Shown: one piece after another, positions 28,118 to 37,485 of the stretch
Layout of the letters: each line of letters begins with the position of its first letter
Position numbering within the stretch: position 1 is the first letter of the stretch
Source: Nocardioides sp. dk884
Lineage (GTDB): Bacteria > Actinomycetota > Actinomycetes > Propionibacteriales > Nocardioidaceae
Assembly (NCBI RefSeq): GCF_009557055.1
Contig: NZ_CP045649.1
Span: 1 to 64,000, forward strand
Direction: 5' to 3'
Length of the DNA stretch: 64,000 nt
Made by a program: the position numbers and the translations under genes
Notes under the pieces: model-generated
Seen by the model: only the letters and a program-made list of their open reading frames with translations
The model's database searches: none
Told to the model about the DNA's origin: nothing

Positions 28118-28137
28118 GAGACGAGAAGGGGGGAGGA

Positions 28138-28587
28138 CTACTCCCACTTGGTGGCGTAGGCGAAGCCCACGGCCATGAAGCCGATGCCGACGAAGAGGTT
28201 CTTCTGGCCCAGGTCGTTGAAGACGGGGATGCTGGAGAGGTCGTTGCTGAAGATGTAGAACAGGCAGATCCAGACCAGTCCGATGAGGAAGCAGCCGAGC
28301 ATGCCGACCACCACGCCGTTGCCGCGTCCCAGCGGCGTCGAGGGGTGCGCGGCCAGGATCAGACCGATGAAGACAGCACCGAAACCGATCAGGTAGTTCC
28401 AGTTGCCGAGGTCGGCCATGAACGCCGGGGAGCCGGGGTCGCCGGTCTCCGCGCGCACGGCGAGGTAGTAGTAGGCCATCCAGGCGATGCCCGCCACCAT
28501 GGCCGCGAGCGACACCAGGAACCGCACCGAGAACCGGGGCCCCGCGGTGGGATCGACCAGGTTGCTGTTCGGCTTCGACTTCGACAC
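28138..28587 (-). CDS. crgA: CrgA-like cell division protein
   Basis: CrgA is a small membrane protein that helps coordinate septal peptidoglycan synthesis with FtsZ. The protein starts SKSKPNSNLV, then has four hydrophobic segments. It contains two CrgA-like stretches, NWNYLIGFGAVFIGLILAA and a C-terminal NLFVGIGFMAVGFAYATKW. At 149 residues it is longer than the usual two-segment CrgA of 80-95 residues. GTG 28587 is chosen because GAGGAG lies six bases upstream. It lies near the pknB/pbpA cluster, as in other actinobacteria. Confidence 0.85.
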   Translation of the reverse strand: MSKSKPNSNLVDPTAGPRFSVRFLVSLAAMVAGIAWMAYYYLAVRAETGDPGSPAFMADLGNWNYLIGFGAVFIGLILAAHPSTPLGRGNGVVVGMLGCFLIGLVWICLFYIFSNDLSSIPVFNDLGQKNLFVGIGFMAVGFAYATKWE

Positions 28588-28653
28588 GCGTCGCTCCTCG
28601 TTCATCCACTTGCCGTGGCGTCGGTCCACGGGTCCCCGGCTACCCTAGTGGTC

Positions 28654-29481
28654 GTGGTATCTGGAACCCACGCGAGGCCGCAACCGCCTGCCGAGCGTCA
28701 GCCTGAGGCTCCCGCGCCTTCGGGCCGTCGGTGGCTACGCCGGCCGTTCAGCGCGTGGTCGCTGGGTACCCCCGTCGTCGTGCTGCTGTGCGGCGCACTG
28801 TTCATGGTGAGCGCGGAGAACAGCGACGGGACCGACCTGCGACCGGGTCGCTACACCGACCTGGCGTCCCTGGTCGCCTCCGAGTCGCGCGCCTACGAGC
28901 GGCTCCAGGAGCGGGTCGATGAGCTGAACGCCGACATCGAGACGCTCACCGGCCAGGTCGACGACCGCGACGTGAACCGCTACCGCGCGCGCATCGACGA
29001 GCTCGAGGACCCCGCCGGGATGGTCCCGCAGACCGGGCCCGGGGTCACGGTCACGCTGACCGACAGCGACCCCGAGCTCGCCGACGACGCGGCCCAGAAC
29101 GCCGACAGCGGTCTGGACGTCAACTGGTTCCTGGTCCACCAGCAGGACATCCAGGCGGTCGTCAACGCCATGTGGAAGGGCGGCGCGAAGGCGGTCACGG
29201 TGCAGGGCAAGCGGATCATCTCCACCACCGGCATCAAGTGCGTCGGGAACTCCGTCACCTTGCAGGGACGCCCCTACTCCCCGCCGTACGTCATCACCGG
29301 CGTCGGCGACCAGGGCGAGATCATCAACGCCCTGCAGGAGGACAGCTACCTCCAGGAGTACCGCGCCCAGTCCGAGCGTCCCGAGATCGCCATCGGCTGG
29401 GACCTCGCCCTCAAGGACGAGGTCACAGCACCGGCGTACGACGGCCTGCTCGACCTGTCGTACGCCGAGCCGATCCGCTGA
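28654..29481 (+). CDS. DUF881 family protein
   Basis: The 275-residue protein has a proline-rich N-terminus, one membrane segment (VVVLLCGALFMVSAENS), a coiled coil (SRAYERLQERVDELNADIE) and the DUF881 domain (NWFLVHQQDIQAVVNAMW, SVTLQGRPYSPPY). The family occurs near division and wall genes and in Gram-positive sporulation loci; its molecular role is unclear. GTG 28654 or 28648 may start it. Its 3' end overlaps the convergent pknB gene by 59 bp. Confidence 0.85.
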   Translation: MVSGTHARPQPPAERQPEAPAPSGRRWLRRPFSAWSLGTPVVVLLCGALFMVSAENSDGTDLRPGRYTDLASLVASESRAYERLQERVDELNADIETLTGQVDDRDVNRYRARIDELEDPAGMVPQTGPGVTVTLTDSDPELADDAAQNADSGLDVNWFLVHQQDIQAVVNAMWKGGAKAVTVQGKRIISTTGIKCVGNSVTLQGRPYSPPYVITGVGDQGEIINALQEDSYLQEYRAQSERPEIAIGWDLALKDEVTAPAYDGLLDLSYAEPIR

Positions 29482-31267
29482 GCACGGCCGGCTCGCGACG
29501 CTCCAGCTGGCTGGGCTGGTCGGTGGGGGTCTCGTCGTCCCCGTCCTCGGGCTCCTCGGTGGGCTCCGTCGGCGAGGGCTCGGCGGTCTCGCTGGGCTCC
29601 ACGAAGCTCGAGACGGTGATGTAGACGCTCGCGCCGTCGTCGGCCTCCTGACCCGCGGGCGGGTCCTGCTCGATGACGGTGCCCGCCGGCTCCCGGGTGT
29701 CGTCGGAGCGCACGACCTTGGGCACGAAGCCGCGCTCGCGGATCTTCTGCTCCGCGATCCGCTGCCGGTCGTTGACGACGTCGGGGACCTGCTCGCGCCC
29801 GTCGGAGTAGTAGACGACGACAGTGGTGCCGGTCTGCACCTGGGTGCCGGGGACCGGGTCGGTGCTGACCACCTGGTCGGCCGGCTCGTCGGACTCGGTC
29901 TCCTGCAGGTCCGGGACCAGGTCGAGCGCGACCAGCTTGGCGCGCGCCTCGTCGCGGGTGCTGCCGACGATGTCGCCGGGGATGGCCACCTCGGGCTTGC
30001 CGGTCGAGACGGTGAAGGTGACGGTCGAGCCGGGATCGACGTAGCGCCCGGCGGCGGGGTCCTGGGTGCCGGGGATGACCCGGTTGGGCCGCACGGTGTC
30101 GTGCGGGGCGGTGTCGATCGGACCGACCGCCAACCCCGCCTCACCGATCGCGGCGCGGGCCTGGTTCTCGGTCATGCCGCGCAGGTCCGGCACCTGCTCC
30201 TTTGGGGGAGCGCCCGGGAAGAGCTTGGGCCACAGCACGAAGCCGGCCACCACCAGCGCGAGCACCAGCAGCACCGCGGCGATCAGGCCGCCGCGGCCGC
30301 GACGCTCCTCGGCCTCGGGCAGCGCCGGGCGCTCGGCGGTCGGGTCGGCGATCGGCGTGCCGGCGACCGCGGTCGGCGCGGTGTCGGGGAGCGGCGGCGG
30401 CACCGTGGCCTGCACGGGGTTGCCGGCGAGGTAGCGCTCGATGTCGCTGCGCATCGCCGCGGCCGACTGGTAGCGGTCCTCCAGGCGCTTGGCGAGCGCC
30501 TTCATGACGATCGCGTCGACCTCGGGCGGCAGGTCGGTGTCGTGGTCCGACGGGGGCCGGGGCTGTTCCCGCACGTGCTGGTAGGCCACCGCGACCGGGC
30601 TGTCGCCGACGAACGGCGGGCGACCGGTGAGCAGCTCGTAGAGCAGGCAGCCCGCGGAGTAGACGTCCGAGCGCGAGTCCACGGTCTCCCCACGCGCCTG
30701 CTCGGGGGAGAGGTACTGCGCGGTGCCGACGACGGCGGCGGTCTGGGTCATCGTCGAGGAGGCGTCGCTGATCGCGCGGGCGATGCCGAAGTCCATGACC
30801 TTGACGTCGCCGGAGGGGGTCAGCATGACGTTGCCGGGCTTGATGTCGCGGTGGATGATCCCCGCGCGGTGGCTGTAGTCCAGCGCCGAGAGCACGCCGC
30901 TGGTGAACTCCAGGGCGCGCTCGGGCAGGATCTTGCGCCCCTCGCGGAGGATCTCGCGCAGCGTCCGGCCGGCGACGTACTCCATCACGATGTAGGGCTG
31001 GTAGACCCCTGAGCCGTCGGCCGCCGGCTCCTCGCCGGTGTCGTAGACCGCGACGATCGAGGGGTGGTTGAGCGAGGCCGAGGACTGCGCCTCGCGCCGG
31101 AAGCGTGCCTGGAACGTCGCGTCGCTGGCGAGGTCGGTGCGCAGCCGCTTGACGGCCACCACCCGACCCAGACGGGTGTCGACGCCCTTGCGGACCTCGG
31201 CCATGCCGCCGCGGCCGAGGAGCTCGCCGAGCTCGTACCGACCGCCCACGACGGTGGGGTTGCTCAT
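29423..31267 (-). CDS. pknB: Ser/Thr protein kinase PknB with PASTA domains
   Basis: PknB phosphorylates wall-synthesis and division proteins in response to muropeptides. The 614-residue protein has the ATP-binding Lys40 (VAVKRL), catalytic HRDIKPGN (Asp141), an activation loop with TMTQTAAVVGTAQYLSPEQ, a membrane segment near 330-350, and three extracellular PASTA repeats (from about 358, 425 and 492). Mycobacterial PknB has four. ATG 31267 overlaps the pknA stop by four bases. The C-terminus extends 59 bp into the DUF881 gene on the other strand with a basic tail. Confidence 0.95.
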   Translation of the reverse strand: MSNPTVVGGRYELGELLGRGGMAEVRKGVDTRLGRVVAVKRLRTDLASDATFQARFRREAQSSASLNHPSIVAVYDTGEEPAADGSGVYQPYIVMEYVAGRTLREILREGRKILPERALEFTSGVLSALDYSHRAGIIHRDIKPGNVMLTPSGDVKVMDFGIARAISDASSTMTQTAAVVGTAQYLSPEQARGETVDSRSDVYSAGCLLYELLTGRPPFVGDSPVAVAYQHVREQPRPPSDHDTDLPPEVDAIVMKALAKRLEDRYQSAAAMRSDIERYLAGNPVQATVPPPLPDTAPTAVAGTPIADPTAERPALPEAEERRGRGGLIAAVLLVLALVVAGFVLWPKLFPGAPPKEQVPDLRGMTENQARAAIGEAGLAVGPIDTAPHDTVRPNRVIPGTQDPAAGRYVDPGSTVTFTVSTGKPEVAIPGDIVGSTRDEARAKLVALDLVPDLQETESDEPADQVVSTDPVPGTQVQTGTTVVVYYSDGREQVPDVVNDRQRIAEQKIRERGFVPKVVRSDDTREPAGTVIEQDPPAGQEADDGASVYITVSSFVEPSETAEPSPTEPTEEPEDGDDETPTDQPSQLERREPAVLSGSARRTTGRAGRRTPVL

Positions 31268-32823
31268 CCGGTGGTGCCTCCCTCGGAGGGCTCGGGGGTG
31301 TCGTCGTCGGTCGGCGCCGACGAGCTGGGGGTGCGGGGGGTCTGGGTCGGCGTGGCCGGGGGTGCCCCCCAGTAGCGGACGGTGATGAGGGAGCCGCGCT
31401 CGACGTCGCCGGAGGGGCTGACGCTCTCGACGGTCCCCTCGGAGCGGTCGCCGGGGTTGTCGATCTCGACCAGCGTCACCTCGAGGCCGAGGCCCCGCAG
31501 GGCCGACTCGACCTCGCGGACGTTGCGCCCGATGTAGGTGCCCGCGACGACCTCGACGGTGTCGGGCGCCGGGGGCGCGGAGGTGGTCGGCGGCGGCGCG
31601 CTGGTGGTCGGCGGCGCGCTCGTCGTGGTCTCGGTCTGCGTGGGAGAGGGCCGCTCGGTCGGCGAGGAGGTCCGGTTGGGCTCGCGGGTCACGGAGGTGC
31701 CGGGCCGCGTCGGCCGCTCGTCGGTCGGGTCCTCGTCGTCGCCTCCGCCGAGCAGGACGAAGAGGAGTATGCCGAGCGCGACGAGCAGGAGCACGGCGAG
31801 CACCGGGACCCAGGGGAACCGGCGCTTCTTCTCCTCGCCCTGCTCGTCGGCGTCCGCGAGCGAGGTGCCGCGGGTGGGCGGCGCGAGCGGTGCCGCACCG
31901 GTGCTCAGCACCTGGGTCTGCTCTGCGGTCGAGGTCAGCGGCGCGACGCGGGTCGCCTGCTCGTCGGCCGCTGCCGGGTCGCGCAGCGCCGCGGCGAAGG
32001 CGGTGCCGTCGGGGTAGCGGGCCGCGGGGTCCTTCTCCAGCGCCCGTCGTACGACGTGGGCCAGCGCGGGCGGCACGCTGTCGGGGAGCTCCGGCACCGG
32101 CTCGCGCAGGTGCGCGAGCGCCGTCGCGACAGGGGTGTCGGCCTGGAAGGGGCGGTGCCCGGTCAGGCACTCGAAGGCGACCACGCCGAGGGAGTAGACG
32201 TCCGAGGCAGGGGTCGCGACCTCGCCGCGGGCCTGCTCGGGGGAGAGGTACTGCGGGGTGCCCATCACCTGGCCGGTCTGGGTCAGGCCCACCGTGTCGC
32301 TGGCGCGCGCGATGCCGAAGTCGGTGATCTTGATCCGGCGGTCCGGGGTGACGAGCAGGTTGGCCGGCTTCACGTCGCGGTGCACGATCCCCGCGGCGTG
32401 CGCCGCGCCGAGCGCCGCAGCCGCCTGGGCCAGCAGGTCGCGCGCGGCGTCGGGGTCGAGCGGCTGCCCGGCCCGCAGCAGGTCCGACAGCGGCCGGCCG
32501 TCGACGAGCTCCATCACCAGGTAGGGCCGCGGGGCGCCGGAGCCGTCGTCGTTGTGGGCCTCGCCGAAGTCGTACACGGAGGCGATCCCGGGGTGGTGCA
32601 GGGCCGCGGCGTGCTGGGCCTCGGTGGCGAAGCGGGCGCGGAAGTCGGCGTTGTCGGCGTACTCGGCCTTGAGCACCTTGATCGCCACGTCGCGGTGCAG
32701 CGTGGTGTCGGTGGCGCGCCAGACCACGCCCATGCCGCCGGTCGCGATGCGCGACTCGAGGCGGTAGCGGCCGGCGTCGTCGACGAAGCTGCCGGGACCG
32801 GTGCCGGTGGGTGGCGTCGTCAT
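31264..32823 (-). CDS. pknA: Ser/Thr protein kinase PknA-like with one PASTA domain
   Basis: The 519-residue kinase has Lys49 (VAIKVLK) and HRDVKPANLL (Asp150), DFGIARASD, and an activation segment with TQTGQVMGTPQYLSPEQ. A membrane segment (about 352-374) is followed by a Thr/Pro-rich stretch and one PASTA domain (VVAGTYIGRNVREVESALRG). Classical PknA lacks PASTA domains, so this copy is of the extended type. It overlaps pbpA and pknB by four bases each, showing a tightly coupled operon. Confidence 0.93.
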   Translation of the reverse strand: MTTPPTGTGPGSFVDDAGRYRLESRIATGGMGVVWRATDTTLHRDVAIKVLKAEYADNADFRARFATEAQHAAALHHPGIASVYDFGEAHNDDGSGAPRPYLVMELVDGRPLSDLLRAGQPLDPDAARDLLAQAAAALGAAHAAGIVHRDVKPANLLVTPDRRIKITDFGIARASDTVGLTQTGQVMGTPQYLSPEQARGEVATPASDVYSLGVVAFECLTGHRPFQADTPVATALAHLREPVPELPDSVPPALAHVVRRALEKDPAARYPDGTAFAAALRDPAAADEQATRVAPLTSTAEQTQVLSTGAAPLAPPTRGTSLADADEQGEEKKRRFPWVPVLAVLLLVALGILLFVLLGGGDDEDPTDERPTRPGTSVTREPNRTSSPTERPSPTQTETTTSAPPTTSAPPPTTSAPPAPDTVEVVAGTYIGRNVREVESALRGLGLEVTLVEIDNPGDRSEGTVESVSPSGDVERGSLITVRYWGAPPATPTQTPRTPSSSAPTDDDTPEPSEGGTTG

Positions 32824-34292
32824 CGCAGCACCGCCTCCATCACGGCCTTGGCGATGGGGCCGCCGATGCGACCGCCCGCGATCTCGCCGCGGTCGATCGC
32901 GGCGGACTCGATCATCACCGCGACCGCGACCTGGGGGTCGTCGGCGGGGGCGAAGGACATGAACCAGGCGTACGGAGGGTCGTCGGTGCCGCTCTGGGCG
33001 GTACCGGTCTTGCCGGCGACGCTGCGCCCGGGGATGGCCGCGGGGCTCGCGGTGCCGGAATCGACGGTGTAGACCATCATCTTGGTCAGCTCCGCCGCCG
33101 TGGCCGGCGAGACGGCCTCGCTGCTGAACTCCTCGATCGGGGTGGTCGCGACCACGTCGAGGTCGGCCGACTGGACCTCGTCGACGACGTAGGGGCGCAT
33201 GACGGTGCCGTCGTTGGCGATGCCGGCCGCGACCATCGCCATCTGCAGCGGGGTGGCGCGCACCTCGAACTGGCCGATGCCGCTCTGGCCGGTCTCCGCG
33301 GCGTCGGCGTTCTCGGGGTAGCGCGAGATCGCCTGCGGGCCGGTGCCCTCGAGGTACTCGCGGTTGAAGCCGAACTTCTCCGCCTGCTCCAGCATCTTGT
33401 CCGCCCCGACCTCGACCGCGAGCCGGGCGAAGGTGGTGTTGCACGACTGCGCCATCGCCTGGGTGAACGGGATCCGGTCGGTGCCGCAGGAGCGGCCCTC
33501 GTTGTCGATCAGGCCGGTGTCGCCGCTGGTCAGCGGCAGCTGGTAGGTCGACCCGCCGGGCACCAGGTCGTCGGCGGCGGTGTAGTCGCCGCTCTCGATC
33601 GCGGCGGCGGCGGTGACCAGCTTGAAGATCGACCCGGGCGGCAGGGTCTTCTGGATGCCACGGTTGAGCAGGGGCTCGGCGGGGTTGTCCCGGAGCTCGG
33701 CCCAGTACTTGTTGACCTCGGCGAAGTCGTGCGAGGCCAGCTTGTTGGGGTCGTAGGTCGGCAGCGAGACCATCGCCAGCACCTTGCCGGTGCGCGGCTC
33801 CAGGGCCACCACCGAGCCCTCGACGTCGCCGGGCAGCGCCGAGAGCGCCTCGTACGCCGCGTCCTGCGCCGCGCGGTCGATGGTGAGGGCGACGTTGCCG
33901 CCCTGGGTGCCGTCGTTGCTGAGCAGGTCGACCAGGCGGGTCACGAAGAGCCGGTCGTCCTCGCCGGAGAGCACGTCGTTCTGGCTGCGCTCGATGCCGC
34001 TGGCGCCGTAGGCGTAGGTGAAGTAGCCGGTGAGCGGGGCGTACTTGAACGGCTGGGGGTAGGTGCGCAGGTACTTGTACTGGTCGTCGATCGGGCGGCT
34101 GGTGGCCACCGGGTCGCGTCCGACGATGATCGACCCGCGCTCGCGGGAGTACGCCGCGTTGAACACCCGCGCGTTGCCGGCGTGGTCGTTGAGGTCGTCG
34201 GCGCGGAAGTACTGCAGATAGGTCACGTTGGCCATCAGGGCCAAGAACAGCACGAGGCAGAAGATCGAGATGGTGCGGATGGGCTTGTTCAC
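32820..34292 (-). CDS. pbpA: penicillin-binding protein (transpeptidase) PbpA
   Basis: This class B penicillin-binding protein cross-links peptidoglycan. The 490-residue protein has an N-terminal signal-anchor (10-27) and the transpeptidase motifs SIFK (Ser221, Lys224), SCN (283-285) and KTGT (428-431). The start is GTG 34292. It is encoded with its SEDS partner FtsW/RodA directly upstream and with pknA downstream, all with four-base overlaps. Confidence 0.96.
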   Translation of the reverse strand: MNKPIRTISIFCLVLFLALMANVTYLQYFRADDLNDHAGNARVFNAAYSRERGSIIVGRDPVATSRPIDDQYKYLRTYPQPFKYAPLTGYFTYAYGASGIERSQNDVLSGEDDRLFVTRLVDLLSNDGTQGGNVALTIDRAAQDAAYEALSALPGDVEGSVVALEPRTGKVLAMVSLPTYDPNKLASHDFAEVNKYWAELRDNPAEPLLNRGIQKTLPPGSIFKLVTAAAAIESGDYTAADDLVPGGSTYQLPLTSGDTGLIDNEGRSCGTDRIPFTQAMAQSCNTTFARLAVEVGADKMLEQAEKFGFNREYLEGTGPQAISRYPENADAAETGQSGIGQFEVRATPLQMAMVAAGIANDGTVMRPYVVDEVQSADLDVVATTPIEEFSSEAVSPATAAELTKMMVYTVDSGTASPAAIPGRSVAGKTGTAQSGTDDPPYAWFMSFAPADDPQVAVAVMIESAAIDRGEIAGGRIGGPIAKAVMEAVLR

Positions 34293-35689
34293 GACAGCTT
34301 CACCACCTGGGTGGCCTCAGCGTCGGCGGCACCGTCCTCGGGCTCGGCGGACAGGTCCGGCACCGGCCGTCGGGCCTGGTCGGAGATGCGCAGGAGCAGG
34401 GCGATGATCACCCAGTTGGCCACGAGGGAGGAGCCTCCGTAGGAGAGGAACGGTGTGGTCAGTCCGGTCAGGGGGATGAGGCGGGTCACGCCGCCGATGA
34501 CGACGAAGATCTGCAGGGCGAAGACGGCGGCCAGGCCGGTGGCGAGCAGCTTGCCGAAGCCGTCGCGCGAGATCAGCGCCGCGCGCAGCGCCCGCTCGAC
34601 GATCAGGCCGAACATCAAGAGCACGGCGAGCACGCCGGTCAGCCCGAGCTCCTCGCCGATGGCGGCCATGATGAAGTCGGACTCGGCGTAGGAGATCCGC
34701 CACGGGCTGCCCTCGCCGAAGCCGCGGCCGATCAGCCCGCCCCAGGCCATGCCGAACATCGACTCCACGATCTGGCGGCCCTTGTCGCTGGTGCCCTCGC
34801 CGTAGTAGGCGAACGGGTCCACCCACAGGTTGACGCGGGTCTGCACGTGGCTGAAGATCGTCGCCGCCACGAAGGCGCCCGCCATGAACAGCAGCCCGCC
34901 GACCACCAGCCAGCCGGGCCGCTCGGTGGCGACGTAGAGCATCACCAGGAAGAGCCCGAAGAACAGCAGGCTGGAGCCGAGGTCCTTCTGCAGGACCAGC
35001 ACCCCGAGGCTGACCGCCCACATCACCAGGATCGGGCCGAGGTCGCGGCCACGGGGCAGGTCGATGAAGAGCACGCGGCGCCCGGCCAGGGCGAGGGCGT
35101 CGCGGTGTAGCACGAGGTAGCCGGCGAAGGTGACCACCAGCAGGACCTTCGCGATCTCGCCGGGCTGCAGGCTGAACGGGCCGACGCTGATCCAGATCCG
35201 GGCGCCGTTGATCTCGCGGCCGATGCCCGGGACCATCGGCAGGATCAGCAGCACGATCGCGGCCAGGCCGCTGGTGTAGGTGAAGCGCTGCAGCACCCGG
35301 TGGTCGCGCAGCACCAGCAAGGTGATGATGAACAGCACCACGCCGACCGTCATCCAGGTCAGCTGCTGGCGCGCGAAGCTGGTCTCGCCGGCGGCCAGGT
35401 CGAGGCGGTGGATCACCGCCAGGCCGAGCCCGTTGAGCGCGGCGACCAGCGGCAGCAGCACCGGGTCGGCGTACGGCGCGACGACGCGCACCACGATGTG
35501 GGCGAGGATCACCAGCGCGGCCAGCCAGCCGCCGTACCCGACGATGTCGGCGGGGACCTCACCCTGCACCCCGATGCCGACCGCGGCGTAGGCGCCGATG
35601 CCGACCACGAGGGCCAGGAAGAGCAGGAACAGCTCCGCGCCCCGGCGCCGCCGGTGCACGAAACCCATGATCGCGCCTTGCTGAGCCAT
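34289..35689 (-). CDS. rodA: SEDS glycosyltransferase, FtsW/RodA type
   Basis: SEDS proteins polymerise lipid II into glycan strands together with a class B PBP. The 466-residue protein has about twelve membrane segments and the family signatures GINGARIW-like EINGARIWISVG, PGEIAKVLLV and the C-terminal IPLTGLTTPFLSYGGSSL. RodA and FtsW cannot be told apart safely by sequence alone; the location beside pbpA matches mycobacterial rodA. It begins three bases after pstP ends. Confidence 0.93.
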   Translation of the reverse strand: MAQQGAIMGFVHRRRRGAELFLLFLALVVGIGAYAAVGIGVQGEVPADIVGYGGWLAALVILAHIVVRVVAPYADPVLLPLVAALNGLGLAVIHRLDLAAGETSFARQQLTWMTVGVVLFIITLLVLRDHRVLQRFTYTSGLAAIVLLILPMVPGIGREINGARIWISVGPFSLQPGEIAKVLLVVTFAGYLVLHRDALALAGRRVLFIDLPRGRDLGPILVMWAVSLGVLVLQKDLGSSLLFFGLFLVMLYVATERPGWLVVGGLLFMAGAFVAATIFSHVQTRVNLWVDPFAYYGEGTSDKGRQIVESMFGMAWGGLIGRGFGEGSPWRISYAESDFIMAAIGEELGLTGVLAVLLMFGLIVERALRAALISRDGFGKLLATGLAAVFALQIFVVIGGVTRLIPLTGLTTPFLSYGGSSLVANWVIIALLLRISDQARRPVPDLSAEPEDGAADAEATQVVKLS

Positions 35690-35692
35690 GCC

Positions 35693-37012
35693 TCAGCCGT
35701 CCGTCCTGGCCGCGCTCGGCTCGACCGGTGACATCTCGTCGGCGAGGTTCTGCACGATCGTGCGGGCCCGGTCGCGGTCGTCGGCGGCCATGCCCTCGGC
35801 GACCTGATCGCGCAGGTGGTCGGGGAGCCGGTCGACGACGACGTCGGTGGTCTCGTAGGGCTCGGACAGGGAGACGCCGGGCAGGTCGGCGTTGAGGCCG
35901 CGGAAGATCACGACCAGGCCGTCCTGCTCGCCGACGAAGTACTGGTGCTGGCTCCACGACCAGGCGGCCGCCGCCGCGATCCAGCCGAGGCCGAGCAGGA
36001 CGAGGGTCACCATCACGCGGCGCAGCCACAGCAGCCGGTCCGGGGGTCGCGGGGCGTAGCGGGCCTGCTCGGGGTCGATCGGGTCGGCCGGGATCGCGTG
36101 CACGTCACCGGGCAGGTCCGGGACCGGCTCCAGCTCGCCGGTGTCGCCGGAGCGGTGGGCGCGGAAGATCCCGGTCATGGGGGCCCGGCCCGGACGGCGG
36201 CGCAGCTCGGCGGCTGCGCCGACCAGCATCGGGGCCAGCTCCTCGCCCTCGGCGTCGACGACGGGGGAGCCGTCGTCGGCCACCACGTCGGCGACCACGC
36301 AGGTGACGTTGTCGGAGCTGCCGGCCTCGAGAGCGACCCGCACCAGCTCGAGGGCGGCGTACGCCGCGGTGCCGTCGCCGAGCACGGCGGCCAGGCGCGG
36401 GTCGGGGAGCACGCCGCTGGCGCCGTCGCTGCACAGCAGCAGCCGGTCGCCGGGGAGCAGGTCGAGCAGGAACAGGTCGGGCTCGGTGTCCCCGGGGCCG
36501 CCCAGCGCACGCAGGATCAGGTTGCGGTGGGGGTGGACGCGGGCCTCGTCCTCGGTGATCCGGCCCTCGTCGATCAGGCTCTGGACGAAGGTGTGGTCCT
36601 TGGTGAGCTGGCTCAGCTCGCCGTCGCGCAGCAGGTAGGCGCGGCTGTCGCCGACGTGGCCGAACGCGGCGCGGTGGCCGTCGAAGAGCGCGACCGTGGC
36701 CGTGGTGCTGGTGCCGTTGAGGGAGGCGTCCTCGTCGACCAGCTCGTTGATCCGGTCGTGGGCGCGGTGCAGCGCGCCGGAGACCAGGCCGAGCAGGTCC
36801 TCGGGCGACTCGACCGTCGGCTCGGTGTCCAGGCGGCGCAGCTGGCTGATCGCGGTGGAGGAGGCGATGTCGCCGCGCGCGGCCCCGCCGACGCCGTCGC
36901 AGACGGTGAGCAGCCAGGGCCCGGCGTACCCGGAGTCCTGGTTGTCCTTGCGGACCCGGCCCACGTCGGAGACGGCGGCGTAGGAGAGGCGGAGCATCGT
37001 GGTGGCCGTCAC
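35693..37012 (-). CDS. pstP: PP2C-family Ser/Thr phosphatase PstP
   Basis: PstP dephosphorylates PknA/PknB and their targets. The 439-residue protein has a PP2C domain (about 8-245) with metal ligands in RKDNQDSGY, TVCDGVGGAARGD, LLCSDGASGVL and GSSDNVTCVV. A disordered segment follows, then a membrane segment (VMVTLVLLGLGWIAAAAAW) and an extracellular domain. GTG 37012 overlaps the fhaB stop by four bases. Confidence 0.95.
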   Translation of the reverse strand: MTATTMLRLSYAAVSDVGRVRKDNQDSGYAGPWLLTVCDGVGGAARGDIASSTAISQLRRLDTEPTVESPEDLLGLVSGALHRAHDRINELVDEDASLNGTSTTATVALFDGHRAAFGHVGDSRAYLLRDGELSQLTKDHTFVQSLIDEGRITEDEARVHPHRNLILRALGGPGDTEPDLFLLDLLPGDRLLLCSDGASGVLPDPRLAAVLGDGTAAYAALELVRVALEAGSSDNVTCVVADVVADDGSPVVDAEGEELAPMLVGAAAELRRRPGRAPMTGIFRAHRSGDTGELEPVPDLPGDVHAIPADPIDPEQARYAPRPPDRLLWLRRVMVTLVLLGLGWIAAAAAWSWSQHQYFVGEQDGLVVIFRGLNADLPGVSLSEPYETTDVVVDRLPDHLRDQVAEGMAADDRDRARTIVQNLADEMSPVEPSAARTDG

Positions 37013-37485
37013 TTGCGCAGCTCGAGGATCGTCTTGCCGATGCGGACCTGGGTGCCGAGCGTGAGCGTGGTGGGCTGGGTGATCCGGCTGGTGCCGATGT
37101 AGGTGCCGTTGGTGGAGCCGAGGTCCTCGACGAACCACTGGTCGCCGGAGGCGGCGATGCGGGCGTGGCGGGTGGAGACGTAGTCGTCGTCGAGGCGGAT
37201 CGCGGCGTCCGAGCCGCGCCCGATCAGCACCGGGGCGTTGTCGAGGCTGGCCTGCTCCCCGGCGTTGGCGCCCTCGACCACGAGCACGTGGGTGGGCGAG
37301 CCGCGCCGGCGGCTGGGCGCCTTGGGCGCCCGCTCCTTCTTCGCCCGAGGACCGCGGCCCCGGTCGGCCTCGGGCACCCGGGCGCCGAACATGTCGGAGC
37401 GGATCACCGAGACGGCCGAGAGGACGAAGATCCACAGGATCGCCAGGTAGGCGATCTTGACGAGCAGGAGGGTCAGCTCAGACAA
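37009..37485 (-). CDS. fhaB: FHA-domain protein FhaB (FipA)
   Basis: FhaB binds phosphothreonine on kinase substrates and links signalling to division. The 158-residue protein has an N-terminal membrane segment (LLVKIAYLAILWIFVLSAVSV) and a C-terminal FHA domain with IGRGSDAAIRL, STRHARI and DLGSTNGTY. The start is a TTG at 37485. It overlaps fhaA by eight bases. Confidence 0.93.
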   Translation of the reverse strand: MSELTLLLVKIAYLAILWIFVLSAVSVIRSDMFGARVPEADRGRGPRAKKERAPKAPSRRRGSPTHVLVVEGANAGEQASLDNAPVLIGRGSDAAIRLDDDYVSTRHARIAASGDQWFVEDLGSTNGTYIGTSRITQPTTLTLGTQVRIGKTILELRK

